DNA from: Gnetum montanum
Taxonomy: Eukaryota > Streptophyta > Gnetopsida > Gnetales > Gnetaceae
Length of the DNA stretch: 27,618 nucleotides
Reading direction: 5' to 3'
NCBI GenBank assembly: GCA_015680685.1
Contig: MNCI01016161.1
Location: 1-27,618, forward strand
The translations under genes and the position numbers were made by a program. The stretch's first letter is position 1; each line of letters opens with the position of its first letter. The notes under the pieces were generated by a model. It saw only the letters and a program-made list of their open reading frames with translations, was not told where the DNA came from and did not search any database. This document shows, in pieces, positions 10,089 through 20,108 of the stretch.

Positions 10089-12935
10089 ATGGAATCCTCC
10101 CAAATTAACCTAGTGATACTATCGACCTCTGACTTTGGGACTGAAACCTCAAAACTTGTGACTGCTACCGAATCCATAACTATCATCGAACAGATAAACA
10201 CCCAAGGCCCTACATGCTAGTCACTCAGGCTACAGGGTAGAGACCCTACCTATGTAACTCTTACACCCAAACAATATAACTTCATCTGTATCAAGATCGA
10301 AGCCAACTTACCCATTGATCGTGTAGAGAGAGAAGCAAAGCGAGACTATGAACTTATCCACAAAGAAGGTCGTGAATTCATCCCCTCATCATTTGACATA
10401 ATCCCGCTCTCTGAACACCATCATAAACTCATATCCCAACTTCTCATGGCTAGAAGCCAAGCCTTACAGACACCTCCGATAGAGCCTCAGGGTGGAGATG
10501 AGGAGGACGACTTCGCAGCCCAATCTAAACATGGGGATTCATACCATACCGTAAGTCCCCATGCCCACACAAACCCATTATTTCAACCTTTCCTGGAAGA
10601 GACTATATTTCCACTACTAGCTTCTCTACAGGAAGTGGCCATTCCCATTCCCATTCCCATCTTCTCCAAGTCCAATGTTCAATCTAGCACATCCACTTCC
10701 ATCATACCTCTACAAATACAATCCCAACAACATCCTCACCAAACTAATGTAGGATCGACCTTTCAACCTCAAGTGATTGGGATGCCATTAGTCATACCAT
10801 CTTCCACGTCTACTCATTACATACCTCAGGTGCAAATCGAATAAACACCACTGACCGCTTCACAACCTATGATTGGGGAGTGGGTCCCACCAGCTGTTCA
10901 GCAAAACCCGTCTACTCACTACAGTGTACCACATCCCATGATCTTAGCCCCAAATGTCGTCCCATCATAGTAAACAACCATTAAACAATCTCTCTTTCCA
11001 CAAACAATGCCACAATCAAGTCATTACCAACCACTGCTAGCTCAAACGGCTGGTCTGCCTACCACCCAAGAATGGGTTGACACGAAAAAAATGATGCATT
11101 CGTTAGCGAAATAATTAAAATGCCTTAAAAATATGAACACTGAGGAAGTCAAGGTACTAGACTTCTATCAAGATGATCCAATCAACCCCTCAGTCCCACT
11201 GCTAACCTTACCAAAGGGAGTTTCATTACCCTAGCTTACTAAGTATAATGGAGAAGGGGACCCAAACGCTCACCTAGTAACATTTCGAATAGAATGTCTA
11301 CTTCTTTAGGCATGGCCTCATGTGATTTTTCGTGTGTTTTCCATGTCCTTAATTGGAAAAGCTTTAGACTAGTACTGAGCCTTGCCCCGCAACTCCATAT
11401 CTTCTCTAGAGGACCTGCTACACTAATTTGTCATCCATTTCAAATACAATCTAAAGCCTGAAGCCACACTCGATAGCTTAATTAAAATTAAACAGGCACC
11501 ATTAGAGCTAGCACAAAAATTTATCCAAAGGTGGAGTGCAGCCTTAAATGAACTTCATGAGACTATTCCTGAAACGTATCTACTTACCATCCTTAAGGCA
11601 GCCGTGAATGACTTTATTAAGTCAAAAATTTACTATTTAAAACCCCGTACCTTGAGCCAAGAATTTGTGAAAATTAAAGACATAGAAGAGGCTGCACAAA
11701 TAAGCAATGATCCAGCCTACTTGACCTTTAGGAGCTATCATACAAGGAAAGATAAATCCAAGACAACGGTAGCAGCAGTGGATGAGACATCCTGATCTAA
11801 CCATCCAGGAAAAAAGGAAAAACAACCCGCTATCCCAAACGACTATAAAAGAAAAACACCTACGCCTACACCTAAAACTTCCTCAAATAGGAACACCAAC
11901 ATGGGCCACACCCGTACATTCAAAAGAAAAGACCCTGCTCAATACACACCCTTGCCCATGAAACCTTCACAATTGCTTGATCAGCTTCTAAAGGCCGAGC
12001 TAATTAAACATAAAAAAATGTCTCCCATAGCATCTCAAAAACATGATAGATTCTATGAATTGGCCAAAAACCCAACCTTGGCAACCACTAATGAACCGCC
12101 CATTCCAAGAGGTTCTAGGTTGGATAGGTTTTGCGAGTATCGCCAACAATCCGGTCATGGAACTGATTACTGTTTCACCTTGAAACAGGATATACAACAC
12201 ATGATAGACAGGGGTGAAGTAGTATTCAATGAGGCAAGCCTAATAAGACCTCAAAACCAGCCCATGGGGGTCTACAAGGATCCTCTTAATCCTAGTGAAG
12301 CACCATATGTGATTAATACTATCCATGTGGATAATAGACAAGACATCCTGCGAAAACCTTTTGTGATTCGCAAACCTTCAGAAAGCATACCTACCCCAAC
12401 ATCTCCTCAAACCCCTTTCACCATGCATGGATCTCACGCACCAAAGAAACCGTTCGTTATCCACATACCTCCTTTCATTGCCACGATGACCATATTGTCC
12501 AAAAATAAACCTGTTTCCTTTGTGATTTGAGTGCCAAAACACCTTGGCACACCACCCATATCTACTCCTTCACAACCTCTACAAGAACATCTTGCTGATA
12601 GGTTAATAAGAGAGTGTCTAGAAAGAGAAAACAGTCAGCACAAATTAGGACCACCAAAGCCTACACTGCTAAACATTGTTCCTATGGGTCCATCTGTTAA
12701 TGAGCCTACTACGAGTCATCAAAACAAGGATAATGTCATGGGTTGTGTCCTGAACCCAGCATCCTTAGTTACTAATGCAAAAATTCCTCCACGAGAAATA
12801 TGAATGCTGGGTTAAATGGACCAAATATCTACAGATAAGAATGTCCCAAATGGTAAATACCTAGCAAGCGTGTAAAACCCAGGTTACACAAGCCTTAAAA
12901 AAAAGAATACTTCTCTAAGTCTATACGACCTAGTA

Positions 12936-13457
12936 ATGACTTCATCAATACATTGGGAAGCTCTTGTATGGATGCTGACTTCGATCCTTGTTAGTGAGGA
13001 CCTTCCTATAGATGAACCATCCATTTATGCAGTATTGTCCCTGCAACTTCAGGAATCAAGGACCACGTCCCTAGAGTTTCATGCCAAGGACATTAAACTA
13101 GATGAGAAAATAGGAGAAGTCACTAATGCCCCTATGTTCATAATGATACAGGTTACTCATTTCAAGATACGTAGGGTGCATGTTGATGACGGCGCGACAA
13201 CAAATGTAATACCTTTTCCCATCATCAAAAAATTGGGGCTTACTGAAAAAATACAGTCCACTACAACTTCTTTCCTAAAATCCTTCAATGGTTCCTGGGT
13301 TGGGGTGAAAGGTATGGTTACCTTAGATTTCATAGTTGGAAACCAATTCCTCACATCGGTTGAATTTATAGTGGTTGATGAAATGCTAGGGTTTAATATG
13401 ATCTTAGGATGTCCTTGGCTAGCTCAACTTAAAGCTATATCTTCACCAATCCATTAG
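12936..13457 (+). pseudogene. Aspartic protease domain
   Basis: A 173-codon open part of the gag-pro frame. The active-site loop reads VHVDDGATTNVIP, with D-D-G-A where most retroviral-type proteases have D-S-G-A or D-T-G-A. Downstream, GFNMILGCPWLAQLKAI is the conserved glycine-rich flap-to-C-terminal signature of plant Ty3/gypsy proteases. The domain is nearly intact but cut off at both ends by stop codons. About 100 further in-frame codons follow, rich in E, T and P, up to 13808. Confidence 0.85.
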
Positions 13458-13731
13458 GAGATCCACCTACCTTATGAGGGTGGTGAAATCATAATACATG
13501 GGGACAAAATAGTACCATCCACTTCCTCACACCCTGGAGTAGATCAAGAATCAAAGATTGAGTTCATTGAACCTAAGCAAGAAACTATGAGCAAACACCA
13601 AGAGGTGAACCCAACGTTAACTCACAACCCTACTAGGACTGAAGAAACACAAGAGGATGCAAACATAGGAGCCATTCCTATTGATGCCTCTTGGTTGAAA
13701 TTACCCTTTGATATCACCAATGAAGGGGAAG

Positions 13732-13740
13732 GTAAGTATA
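13732..13740 (+). promoter_or_regulatory. Possible sense 5' splice site at end of protease ORF
   Basis: GAAG|GTAAGTATA is a near-perfect plant donor inside the last 30 codons of gag-pro. Ogre elements of the Tat lineage remove an intron between protease and RT, so this may be the donor; the acceptor candidate is at 19945. The two are one base out of phase in the present copy. Confidence 0.35.
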
Positions 13741-13814
13741 AAATCATACATACATGCCCAAACCCACATGTTAAGCTACAAAAGATCAAGAGGCAACTTA
13801 ACAACTAGAACGAA

Positions 13815-13985
13815 ATTACCACATGTTCGAAATGACGTTAAATTACCACATGTTCAAAATGACATTAAACTACCACATGTCTGAAATGATGTTAAACTAC
13901 TACATGTCCGAAATGACGTTAAACTACCAATTGTCCAGTACGATGTTAAACTACCAATGAACATCCGCAATGACATTAAACTAGC
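13815..13985 (+). repeat. 27-bp minisatellite after gag-pro
   Basis: About six units with starts at 13818, 13845, 13872 and 13899, then two looser ones. The unit reads roughly ACCACATGTCCGAAATGACG followed by TTAAACT. Looser copies of the ATGxC-TTAAACT core continue to about 14150. It begins within ten bases of the gag-pro stop. Confidence 0.8.
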
Positions 13986-14530
13986 CACAGTCAAAAATGG
14001 CTGGTTCCTTTTAAAAGCTTTCTAAAACTGTTATTGCTTTTGGCCCACCATGGCATAAAATTGGCAATCTTCCTTTCCTTAGCAACAGAGGCAACAATCC
14101 ACCATGACTCTAAACTAGTGTGAAGAGCCCAAAATGGCTTTAAACTAGGATTCAGTACGTTACAAGTTTACAAACATTCACTATATTATGTCAAATTCTC
14201 ATTCAAATGATACAAGTTACAACCTTAATTTATGACTTCAATGTTACTTTCCTATTTTACAAGTATTGATTCACAATTCGTTCCTCCATTTTATAGTTAG
14301 TTACACGCATATGTTCACTATAATACTTGAAAAGGTAAATAAAAAGAGAAAACGAAAAAATAAAAAAAATATAATGATGAGTCAATATGGTTGTAAAATT
14401 CCAACACGTTATGCCATAACTAGGTCCATGTTATTACATTTTTCAACCATACATTTCCATCAAAAATCCAAAAAAAACAAAAAAAATCTCTCAAAAACAT
14501 TTAGTAGCTAAAATCTAATTAATGATAAGC
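13986..14530. other. Spacer, no gene
   Basis: Contains scattered ATGACTCTAAACTA and ATGGCTTTAAACTA words related to the neighbouring minisatellite, then an A-rich stretch (14335-14370, 14460-14500). In antisense direction this lies just past the stop codon of the antisense gene and could be its 3' UTR. Confidence 0.4.
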
Positions 14531-14611
14531 TCATAGAGGGGATTGCTCCCCAAGATCCTCTTCATCATTCGCTCTCACTCCACTGGGGCCAACTCCATCA
14601 TTAACATGTCC
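14531..14611 (-). pseudogene. Antisense gene, terminal exon
   Basis: 27 codons from GHVNDGVG to EQSPL and TGA, in phase 0 after an acceptor TTTTCTGTTATAG. Its intron (14612-14752) starts GTGAGTG and is pyrimidine-rich at the 3' end. Confidence 0.65.
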
Positions 14612-14752
14612 CTATAACAGAAAACAGAAAACAAAACAAAATAGGTAAGAGTAATAAAGAAAATCGTGAACACAAAAAATTAGAAATACAGTAATACTAA
14701 CAATGAAAACAAAAAAACCATACAAAAATGAATGCCACAATAAAACACTCAC

Positions 14753-15522
14753 AAGTGAGGAAGGCCCCAAGTTGGTCTCCAAATGCCGTAGAATCTCCTT
14801 CTTGGGCACATTTTTCCAATCCTCCTCCAAGCCAAGATCAATGCCAGTGAGTGTTTTGCCCTTGTCCACGGAGGTCCAAGTAGGATGCTCAAAAGAGAAC
14901 ACACATATCACAGCCTCCCTAGAGATGGTGGTAATTGTTCTCTCAGGAGATCCCTCCATCTCGGTGCACTCAGCAAACTTATCATAAGAAGACCGCAAAC
15001 CTAACCCATCAATGAACATCTCGATTCAGTGATGTTCAATTGACTTCTCCTTCAACCATTTCTTGTATTGATGCTTGTGGTCCTTTTGGTCTTGGCCCCA
15101 TTTTTGTACTTTGGTAGCAAAGGATTTTCAATCTTGACATTTCCTATTCAAAAAATCTATCTATGTCCTTTTTTCTACTAAGTCTCGTGTCTCCTGCACT
15201 TTGCTTTTTAAAACCATCCAATAACGTGTGTAGGTGATTTCAGATGTGTGCCAAGTTCTATCACCGGATAGTCTAGCAGTAGAAAGATCATAATGAGATT
15301 GGAGATCCCTACTCTTCTCTTTCTCCTTTGCTAGTGCTTCTTTCAATGAATGCACCTCGTCCCATAAGTACTCAACCGAACGTCTACAAGTCCAAAGAGA
15401 CTTGGCGTTTTATACGACACAACCAGAAACTACATCATACACATTCCTTGGGACTTGCTCAATATTCCTTGGTGGTTCAGGGAGAGAATCAATGTGAGTA
15501 GCTTCAAAGGATCCCACTAAAG
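14753..15522 (-). pseudogene. Antisense gene, coiled-coil exon
   Basis: About 257 codons in one frame with four in-frame stops. It includes a charged helix (SLKEALAKEKEKSRDLQSHY), a lysine/histidine-rich block (KDHKHQYKKWLKEK) and a final globular-looking part ending LRHLETNLGPSSL. An alternative acceptor eight bases upstream (exon end at 15530) looks stronger but breaks the phase. The acceptor at 15523 keeps it. Confidence 0.65.
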
Positions 15523-15631
15523 CTTGGCGCCTGTAGTTGTAAGTATTGCATATAGGAATCAATTATAATCAATGAACGCCAAGAAGCACAATAAACCCAA
15601 ACACTTAGCGTAATACATAAAACACACATAC

Positions 15632-15833
15632 CTAGTTCTAGATGAGCTTCTTGTAAGAGAGTAACCACATCATTGACTATGTCTTTAATAAAGTCTATCT
15701 TACTAGGCATCTCAGGCCATGGCCTTAGCTAGTCAGTAGGTGTGGGACAAGCTGCAGAGGTCACTTCGATTGGAACTTGTGTTCCTGATATCTCTGCCTG
15801 AGATGCATGTGCCTTAGAAGTCTCAGCATTTAC
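15632..15833 (-). pseudogene. Antisense gene, exon with PSKIDFIKDIV segment
   Basis: Runs from VNAETSKAHASQ to LLQEAHLEL with one in-frame stop. The donor is CTAG|GTATGTG, and the exon opens after TGGCATCATAG in phase 0. Confidence 0.65.
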
Positions 15834-15923
15834 CTATGATGCCAGAAACAATCAAGAAAATTAAAAAAAAAAGCATGAAAATTAAAAGGTACAAAAACAT
15901 GGATTGTGCTAAAAGAAATGTAC

Positions 15924-16207
15924 CAAAAGGCCCTTTGCTATTTAGCTTGGGCAGATCACCAAGCTGCAATGATCCATTGAAGACGCCATCAAGGACATCT
16001 CTTTCATCACCTCACTGGGTCACCTGAGTGCATCCAAAGCCTCTGCAAGCCTCATATCCATGATGTTTGTCACATCCACCTCTTGCAAGGTAGGAGATTC
16101 TTCAATTGTTTCTTCTCTTTCCTTCACTTCTTCTTCCGGTCCTGTGAAAATCACTTCGGGATTGGCCATTGGGGCCAAAGTCTCCCTCTCTCTCTCTGGA
16201 CTCACCT
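15924..16207 (-). pseudogene. Antisense gene, acidic exon
   Basis: Encodes VSPERERETLAPM and an E-rich stretch, then two in-frame stops. The phase matches both the exon before (leftover G plus AG makes a GAG codon) and the exon after (phase 0). The intron 15834-15923 is a compact 90 bp with a T-rich 3' half. Confidence 0.65.
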
Positions 16208-16364
16208 CTGATAATACCAACATTCTAATGTTAGTATGACATAGGGTACATATACATTAAAATGTCACAATAAATAAATTAATAAGAATAAAATGAAATA
16301 CTTACCTTCCACTAGCAGTACAAACTAAATATTCTTTGCCCTTGGTAGTATTGCATCCGAAGCA

Positions 16365-16505
16365 GGCTCCCTTGGGCATTCCTTCCTCTTCACCTTCATC
16401 TTGAACTTCCCAACGGTCTTGTCGATCAAATGTTNGGCTCCCTTGGGCATTCCTTCCTCTTCACCTTCATCTTGAACTTCCCAACGGTCTTGTCGATAAA
16501 ATGTT
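16365..16505. repeat. 71-bp near-perfect duplication around an N
   Basis: The block starting GGCTCCCTTGGGCATTCC at 16365 recurs at 16436 after the N at 16435, with only one or two differences at its far end. This is the same pattern as at 1105-1482: a single N next to duplicated sequence. Confidence 0.88.
16435..16435. other. Single N: probable assembly join
   Basis: Ambiguous base between two copies of a 71-bp duplication inside the main exon of the antisense gene. Likely two overlapping contig ends left unmerged. Confidence 0.8.
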
Positions 16506-17518
16506 TGGCCCTTTTCACAAACATGCATATCCCAGGTGGTTCCAATCCTAAATTATCATGGGAATGATGGGAACGGCTAGCTGCACCTCCACTAGTAACT
16601 GATACCAATTCCTCAATGTCCTCCAATGGATCTTGAGATCTAGTGGTGCTAAATAGGTTGTGAATACAAGGACGGAATAATTGCGAATGGTCCCTCAAAA
16701 CATAGTGGTTATCATCATAAACCACTAGGAACTCAGCGAACCTACGTAAATACCCCGTAAAGAAAGAAAAAGTAAAATGAGATTTAGCATGGACATTGGA
16801 ACGTAACCTGATGATCTCCCCACGAAGACCAGATACAAGAAACTGTGCCTAGTTGTAGTGCCTTCCTATCTCTAAAATGGCACGTATGACATGTGTGGTC
16901 TCAATCCCAAGGTTTCTCCCTTGAGAGAGAGATTTGGGAAACTCCTGTGCCTAGAAGAGAGGATATAGAAAGTTCATTTCCATTGACCAGGTGTCGTCTT
17001 GCATAGCAAAACCTTTGTGACCCCGAGGCATGCCTAACCACTCCTCCAACTCTCTTATGACCTGGTCATCTTTTGCTACTTTGTTTATAGACATCATGGC
17101 ACCATCCATGGACATGCTAAAAAGATCAGAGAGAAATTCCGTGGTCAAGTGAAAAGATACCCTAACCCCTTGGACCTACGTGCTAAAGTGGGAAGCATCA
17201 CTATTGAAAGAATCTACAATAGTGACTATCTCAGTGGCCAGAATGCTAGGAGTCAAAGCTGAAAGAAAGTCCATTAGAGTTGCCCAGGTAAGACGACTAA
17301 TGATCAGCTCAAGGGCTCCCCTCTACAACCACTTTTGTGACTACTCCACCTCCCCAAAATTCATGAAAAGGGTGGCCTTAATGCGCACCATTATAATAGT
17401 GACTTCTTCAGGAGGGATGGCTGCTGTAAAGAGAAAACATAGAGCAAAAATTTAAAAACATAGTACAAGATAAGGCAACAAAAGAAACGAAAATGGAGAC
17501 TAGAGCATTGTCATTTAC

Positions 17519-17766
17519 TATTGGTAAATGGTGTAGGTGGGATAGGTCTAGGATAAATTTTTTGAGGGAAGGTTGGCCCATTAGAAGACCATTCCCCATG
17601 TAAGTAACCACAAACTTGGCAATACTCAAAGGCTCTCAAAAAATGCCTATGGTAGTTAACAAGAGCCACCTTGGTCTGGTCGAACACCGCAACATGAAGA
17701 AATTGCCATGCACACTAAGGTAAGCCCGCCATCATCATCGCGCATCCCATGTTCATCAAGGCGGTG
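17519..17766 (-). pseudogene. Antisense gene, exon with FEYCQVCGYLHGEW
   Basis: 82 codons plus split codons at both ends, one in-frame stop. The donor A|GTAAATG leaves one base that joins the next exon in phase. The acceptor is CCTATGCAAG. The C-x2-C and H residues (YCQVCGYLHG) could hint at a metal site, but this is not a recognised motif. Confidence 0.6.
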
Positions 17767-18589
17767 CTTGCATAGGAAAAATAACATTTGCATTTATATG
17801 TGACATGAAATTTAAAAAGGGATCAAAATTAAACAAGACACAAAGGAGCATACCTGTCCACCCTATATACCATCCTAGGTGGATTCTGAAGTAGAGTGTG
17901 TACACGGAGGGCTAGGAAATGTGTGTTGCTATTGTAGATCCCACACACGAGTCAAAGGACATGTAGATCTAGGACCCTTGGTAGAGCCTCCCGGAACCCT
18001 GAAAAGTCCCTCATCAATATTAGTGATAAAAGCAAGCATGCCTTGTGTAGACCCAGGCAACACTATCTCGATGATGTCACAAGCTAACTGTTCACTCAGG
18101 TGAGACCATATAACCACACTAAAATGTTGCCAGATGAAGGACAAAAACAAACTAACACTAGGGTGGAACCATATCACATGGGGCCTGATGTGCATGTCAT
18201 AGGGGGGTGTGTTTGGTCCAAAGGAGCCAAACCAAGCAAGCACCCCAACAAGTTCAACCACAAGAAGAGAAGGTTTAGGTCCCCTGCACATAGCCAAAAA
18301 CATTAGGTAAGTGAAAAAAAATTTAGTGCTAACAATAGATCAAAACCACATAGGCCAAGAAATCACATAAACAAACACATGGAATGCACATTTTCACCCC
18401 AGGAGACAAGAAAACCAATATCTATTTAGTGTATCTGACGCTCACTGGGATACATTGGAATTCATGCCACGATAAATTCACATAAAAATGCAAAACATAA
18501 ACACTCAAGAAAACAAATAAATGATATAAACATGAAATTGGCAAATAAATGACATCAAGTAGCAATGCACATCTTCACATTCCAGCTCA

Positions 18590-18990
18590 CGTTGGGTATC
18601 TTTAGCATCTCCAAAACCAAGTTACACTGGGCCCTACAACCAAGTCACACTAGGCCCTGCAAGCAAGCCACCAACAAGTCATGATGGGCTCCCCAAAAAA
18701 TTCAAAAATTAGCAGTCACGCTACCCCTGTGAAATTGAAAATTTACAATCATACTGGCCATTCTTTCCCCTCTAAGGATCCAAAATTTTTGTAGTCACAC
18801 TGCCCTGGGCATGCTCAAAAATTACAAATCACACCACCCTGCCCAGGGGCTAGAATTTTATAAGCCACATTGCCCTCTAAAATAGAAAAATTTTGCCCAA
18901 AAATTCAAAGTCACACTGTTCATTCCTACCCCGAAATCTAGAAAAATTCGCAAGTAACACTACCCTAAAAAATTACAAGTTGCGTCGCTT
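18590..18990 (-). repeat. Irregular repeats of AAGTCACACTGCCC with AAAATT tracts
   Basis: About nine copies of a 45-65-base pattern: an AGTCAC(A/G)CTGCCC-like word followed by A/T-rich AAAATTxAAAATT. The copies are degenerate and unevenly spaced. They lie upstream of the antisense gene in its own direction and use the same TCACGCT word as the LTRs. Confidence 0.55.
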
Positions 18991-19199
18991 TCAGAAATCA
19001 AAAATTTCTACAGAACAAAGAAATCCCAAGTTCAAGTTTGCTTTCCCCCGATAGTCACACCAAGAAAGCCCAAAACCTTGCAACCAAAATGCCATGAAAG
19101 CCATAAATTTTACGGTCGTAACACCAGGAACCCTACCCATGCACTCACACCCTGAATTTGTATTCACCCAAAATTGCAATCTCAAAAACCCCAAGAAAA

Positions 19200-19397
19200 T
19201 CATAGCTCAAAGATTCCAAGATTACAGCTACAAAATATTACCCTAGGTAACGTTGCTGGAGGAAAATCCTTCTTCCACGTTGGAATCTTGGCTTGGGGAA
19301 GACACTGGAGAAGCTCTTCGTTCTCCTCTACGAATGCCAGATCTGCCTGCCTCTTCCCCTTATCCCAACTTGCCTTTTCTCTGCCCTTGTCCTTCAT
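19200..19397 (-). pseudogene. Possible 5' exon of the antisense gene
   Basis: A minus-strand frame starting MKDKGREKASWDKGKRQAD continues about 50 hydrophilic codons to a possible donor (CTAGG|GTAATAT near 19247). Codon composition looks protein-like and the location suits a first exon, but linkage to the exons beginning at 18303 is not shown. Confidence 0.3.
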
Positions 19398-19429
19398 GTT
19401 GCCTTGTGCACATTGATGCTATTAATGGC

Positions 19430-19495
19430 AAGTCACGCTGATGACATAGCTCACGTTGCACTCCTAAGTCACGCTACAGTCAAGAAGTCACGCTA
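19430..19495 (+). promoter_or_regulatory. Cluster of TCACGCT words
   Basis: Three exact AGTCACGCT words and one CTCACGTT within 65 bases, immediately upstream of the candidate antisense 5' exon. The same word recurs in the LTRs and leader of this element. Confidence 0.4.
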
Positions 19496-19499
19496 GCAC

Positions 19500-19730
19500 C
19501 ATATGCCCTTCCTCCACTTCAAAATTTCCTTTTTAAACCCAATGCATTCTATTTTTATCTTTTTTTTTTACTTTATTTTTCTCTCACTTTATATTTGCTT
19601 CATTTGTTTAAATTTGTTTTCATTTGTGCTATATGTTGGTACATAAAATTCATAAAACTTTGAAATCCCTAAACTTATTGTTTACTCTCAAATTTAAAAG
19701 TCAAAATTTAAAAATGATACATACACTCAA
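19500..19730. other. AT-rich spacer, no gene
   Basis: T-rich stretch on the plus strand (19555-19625) with no open frame, repeat partner or motif beyond low complexity. Confidence 0.5.
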
Positions 19731-19735
19731 GTCAA

Positions 19736-19850
19736 CATGTGGCCCTGTATGGCCTTAAATTGCCATGTGACCTGGTACGACCTTAAACTTCCATGTGGCC
19801 TGGTATGGCCTTAAATTGACATGGCTTTAAACTACCATGACTATCACTAC
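19736..19850 (+). repeat. 28-bp minisatellite before RT
   Basis: Units start at 19736, 19764, 19792 and 19820 (exact 28-base period) and read CATGTGGCCTGGTATGGCCT then TAAATTGC. The layout CATGT...TGxC-TTAAA-T matches the 27-bp array at 13815-13985. Confidence 0.8.
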
Positions 19851-19919
19851 ATCTCCAAATTTTTGTCAGTACATAGTTCACTTATATTTAGTAACTCCTT
19901 CGCTAGGAGGGTGTCTCTT

Positions 19920-19945
19920 ACTCTACTTCTATTTTAAATTGGCAG
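19920..19945 (+). promoter_or_regulatory. Possible sense 3' splice site before RT
   Basis: A pyrimidine-rich stretch ends in AAATTGGCAG just ten bases before ATG 19956 of the pol frame. It could pair with the donor at 13732. Confidence 0.35.
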
Positions 19946-20108
19946 GAGCAAGCACATGGACACCAAGAATATCCTCTCAACATTGTCTCTCGATGGACTA
20001 TACGGGGAGGTAGAAAGAGCAATAAACCCAGAATCCTTGGATTTAAATCTGTCCACCTATACCAATTTAATAGCCTCTACTTAAGAAACGACAGATTGGT
20101 CTAAAAAC

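Larger units (their letters stand above)
10089..13808 (+). pseudogene. gag-pro: gag-protease polyprotein of element Y, degraded
   Basis: One reading frame of 1,240 codons starts at ATG 10089 (MESSQIN) and ends at TAG 13806-13808. It has sixteen internal stops (10218, 10842, 10968, 10971, 11112, 11232, 11307, 11370, 11376, 11424, 11793, 12528, 12801, 12813, 12873, 13455) and, as far as I can read, no frameshift. Order: a charged N-terminal region; a proline/glutamine-rich region with a PIPIPIP run near 10640; the capsid domain (about 11240-11780, with YNGEGDPNAHL and an FVIHFKYNLKP segment); a zinc knuckle (12130-12180, CEYRQQSGHGTDYC, with R where H is usual); and the aspartic protease. Several stops fall where the family has W, Q or R, consistent with C-to-T and G-to-A decay. 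It would have encoded the virus-like particle shell and the maturation protease. Confidence 0.9.
16306..17423 (-). pseudogene. Antisense gene, main exon
   Basis: About 350 codons in one frame from IPPEEVTIIMVRIKATLF to the donor GAAG|GTAAGTA. It includes RELEEWLGMPRGHKGF and LRGEIIRLRSNVHAKSHFTF. There are four or so in-frame stops. Near its 3' end it is interrupted by a 71-bp duplication with an N (16365-16505) that throws the frame; removing one copy restores it. Confidence 0.7.
14531..18303 (-). pseudogene. Antisense multi-exon gene inside element Y, degraded
   Basis: Minus-strand coding blocks separated by short introns with GT and AG ends, pyrimidine-rich acceptors and compatible phases. 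Proposed exons (high to low): about 18303-17854, 17766-17519, 17423-16306, 16207-15924, 15833-15632, 15522-14753, 14611-14531. Introns are 87, 95, 98, 90, 109 and 141 bp. The product would exceed 800 residues: a poorly conserved N-terminal part with hydrophobic segments, a basic patch (KFKMKVKRKECPRE), an acidic E/P-rich part (EEEVKEREETIEESP), a coiled coil (15355-15160) and a short acidic tail ending EQSPL. In-frame stops occur in most large exons. I do not recognise the family; plant genes carried antisense in Tat elements and plant-mobile-domain proteins are possibilities, but no diagnostic motif was seen. The first exon is uncertain. Confidence 0.7.

Noticed and set aside
12000-12200. Minus-strand ORF within gag
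   Set aside because: Shadow of the gag frame.
13815-13985. Possible CRISPR-like array because of regular 27-bp units
   Set aside because: Units are adjacent without unique spacers and the context is a plant retrotransposon; it is a minisatellite.
14703-14987. Plus-strand ORF of 94 codons
   Set aside because: Shadow of the antisense gene, crossing one of its introns.
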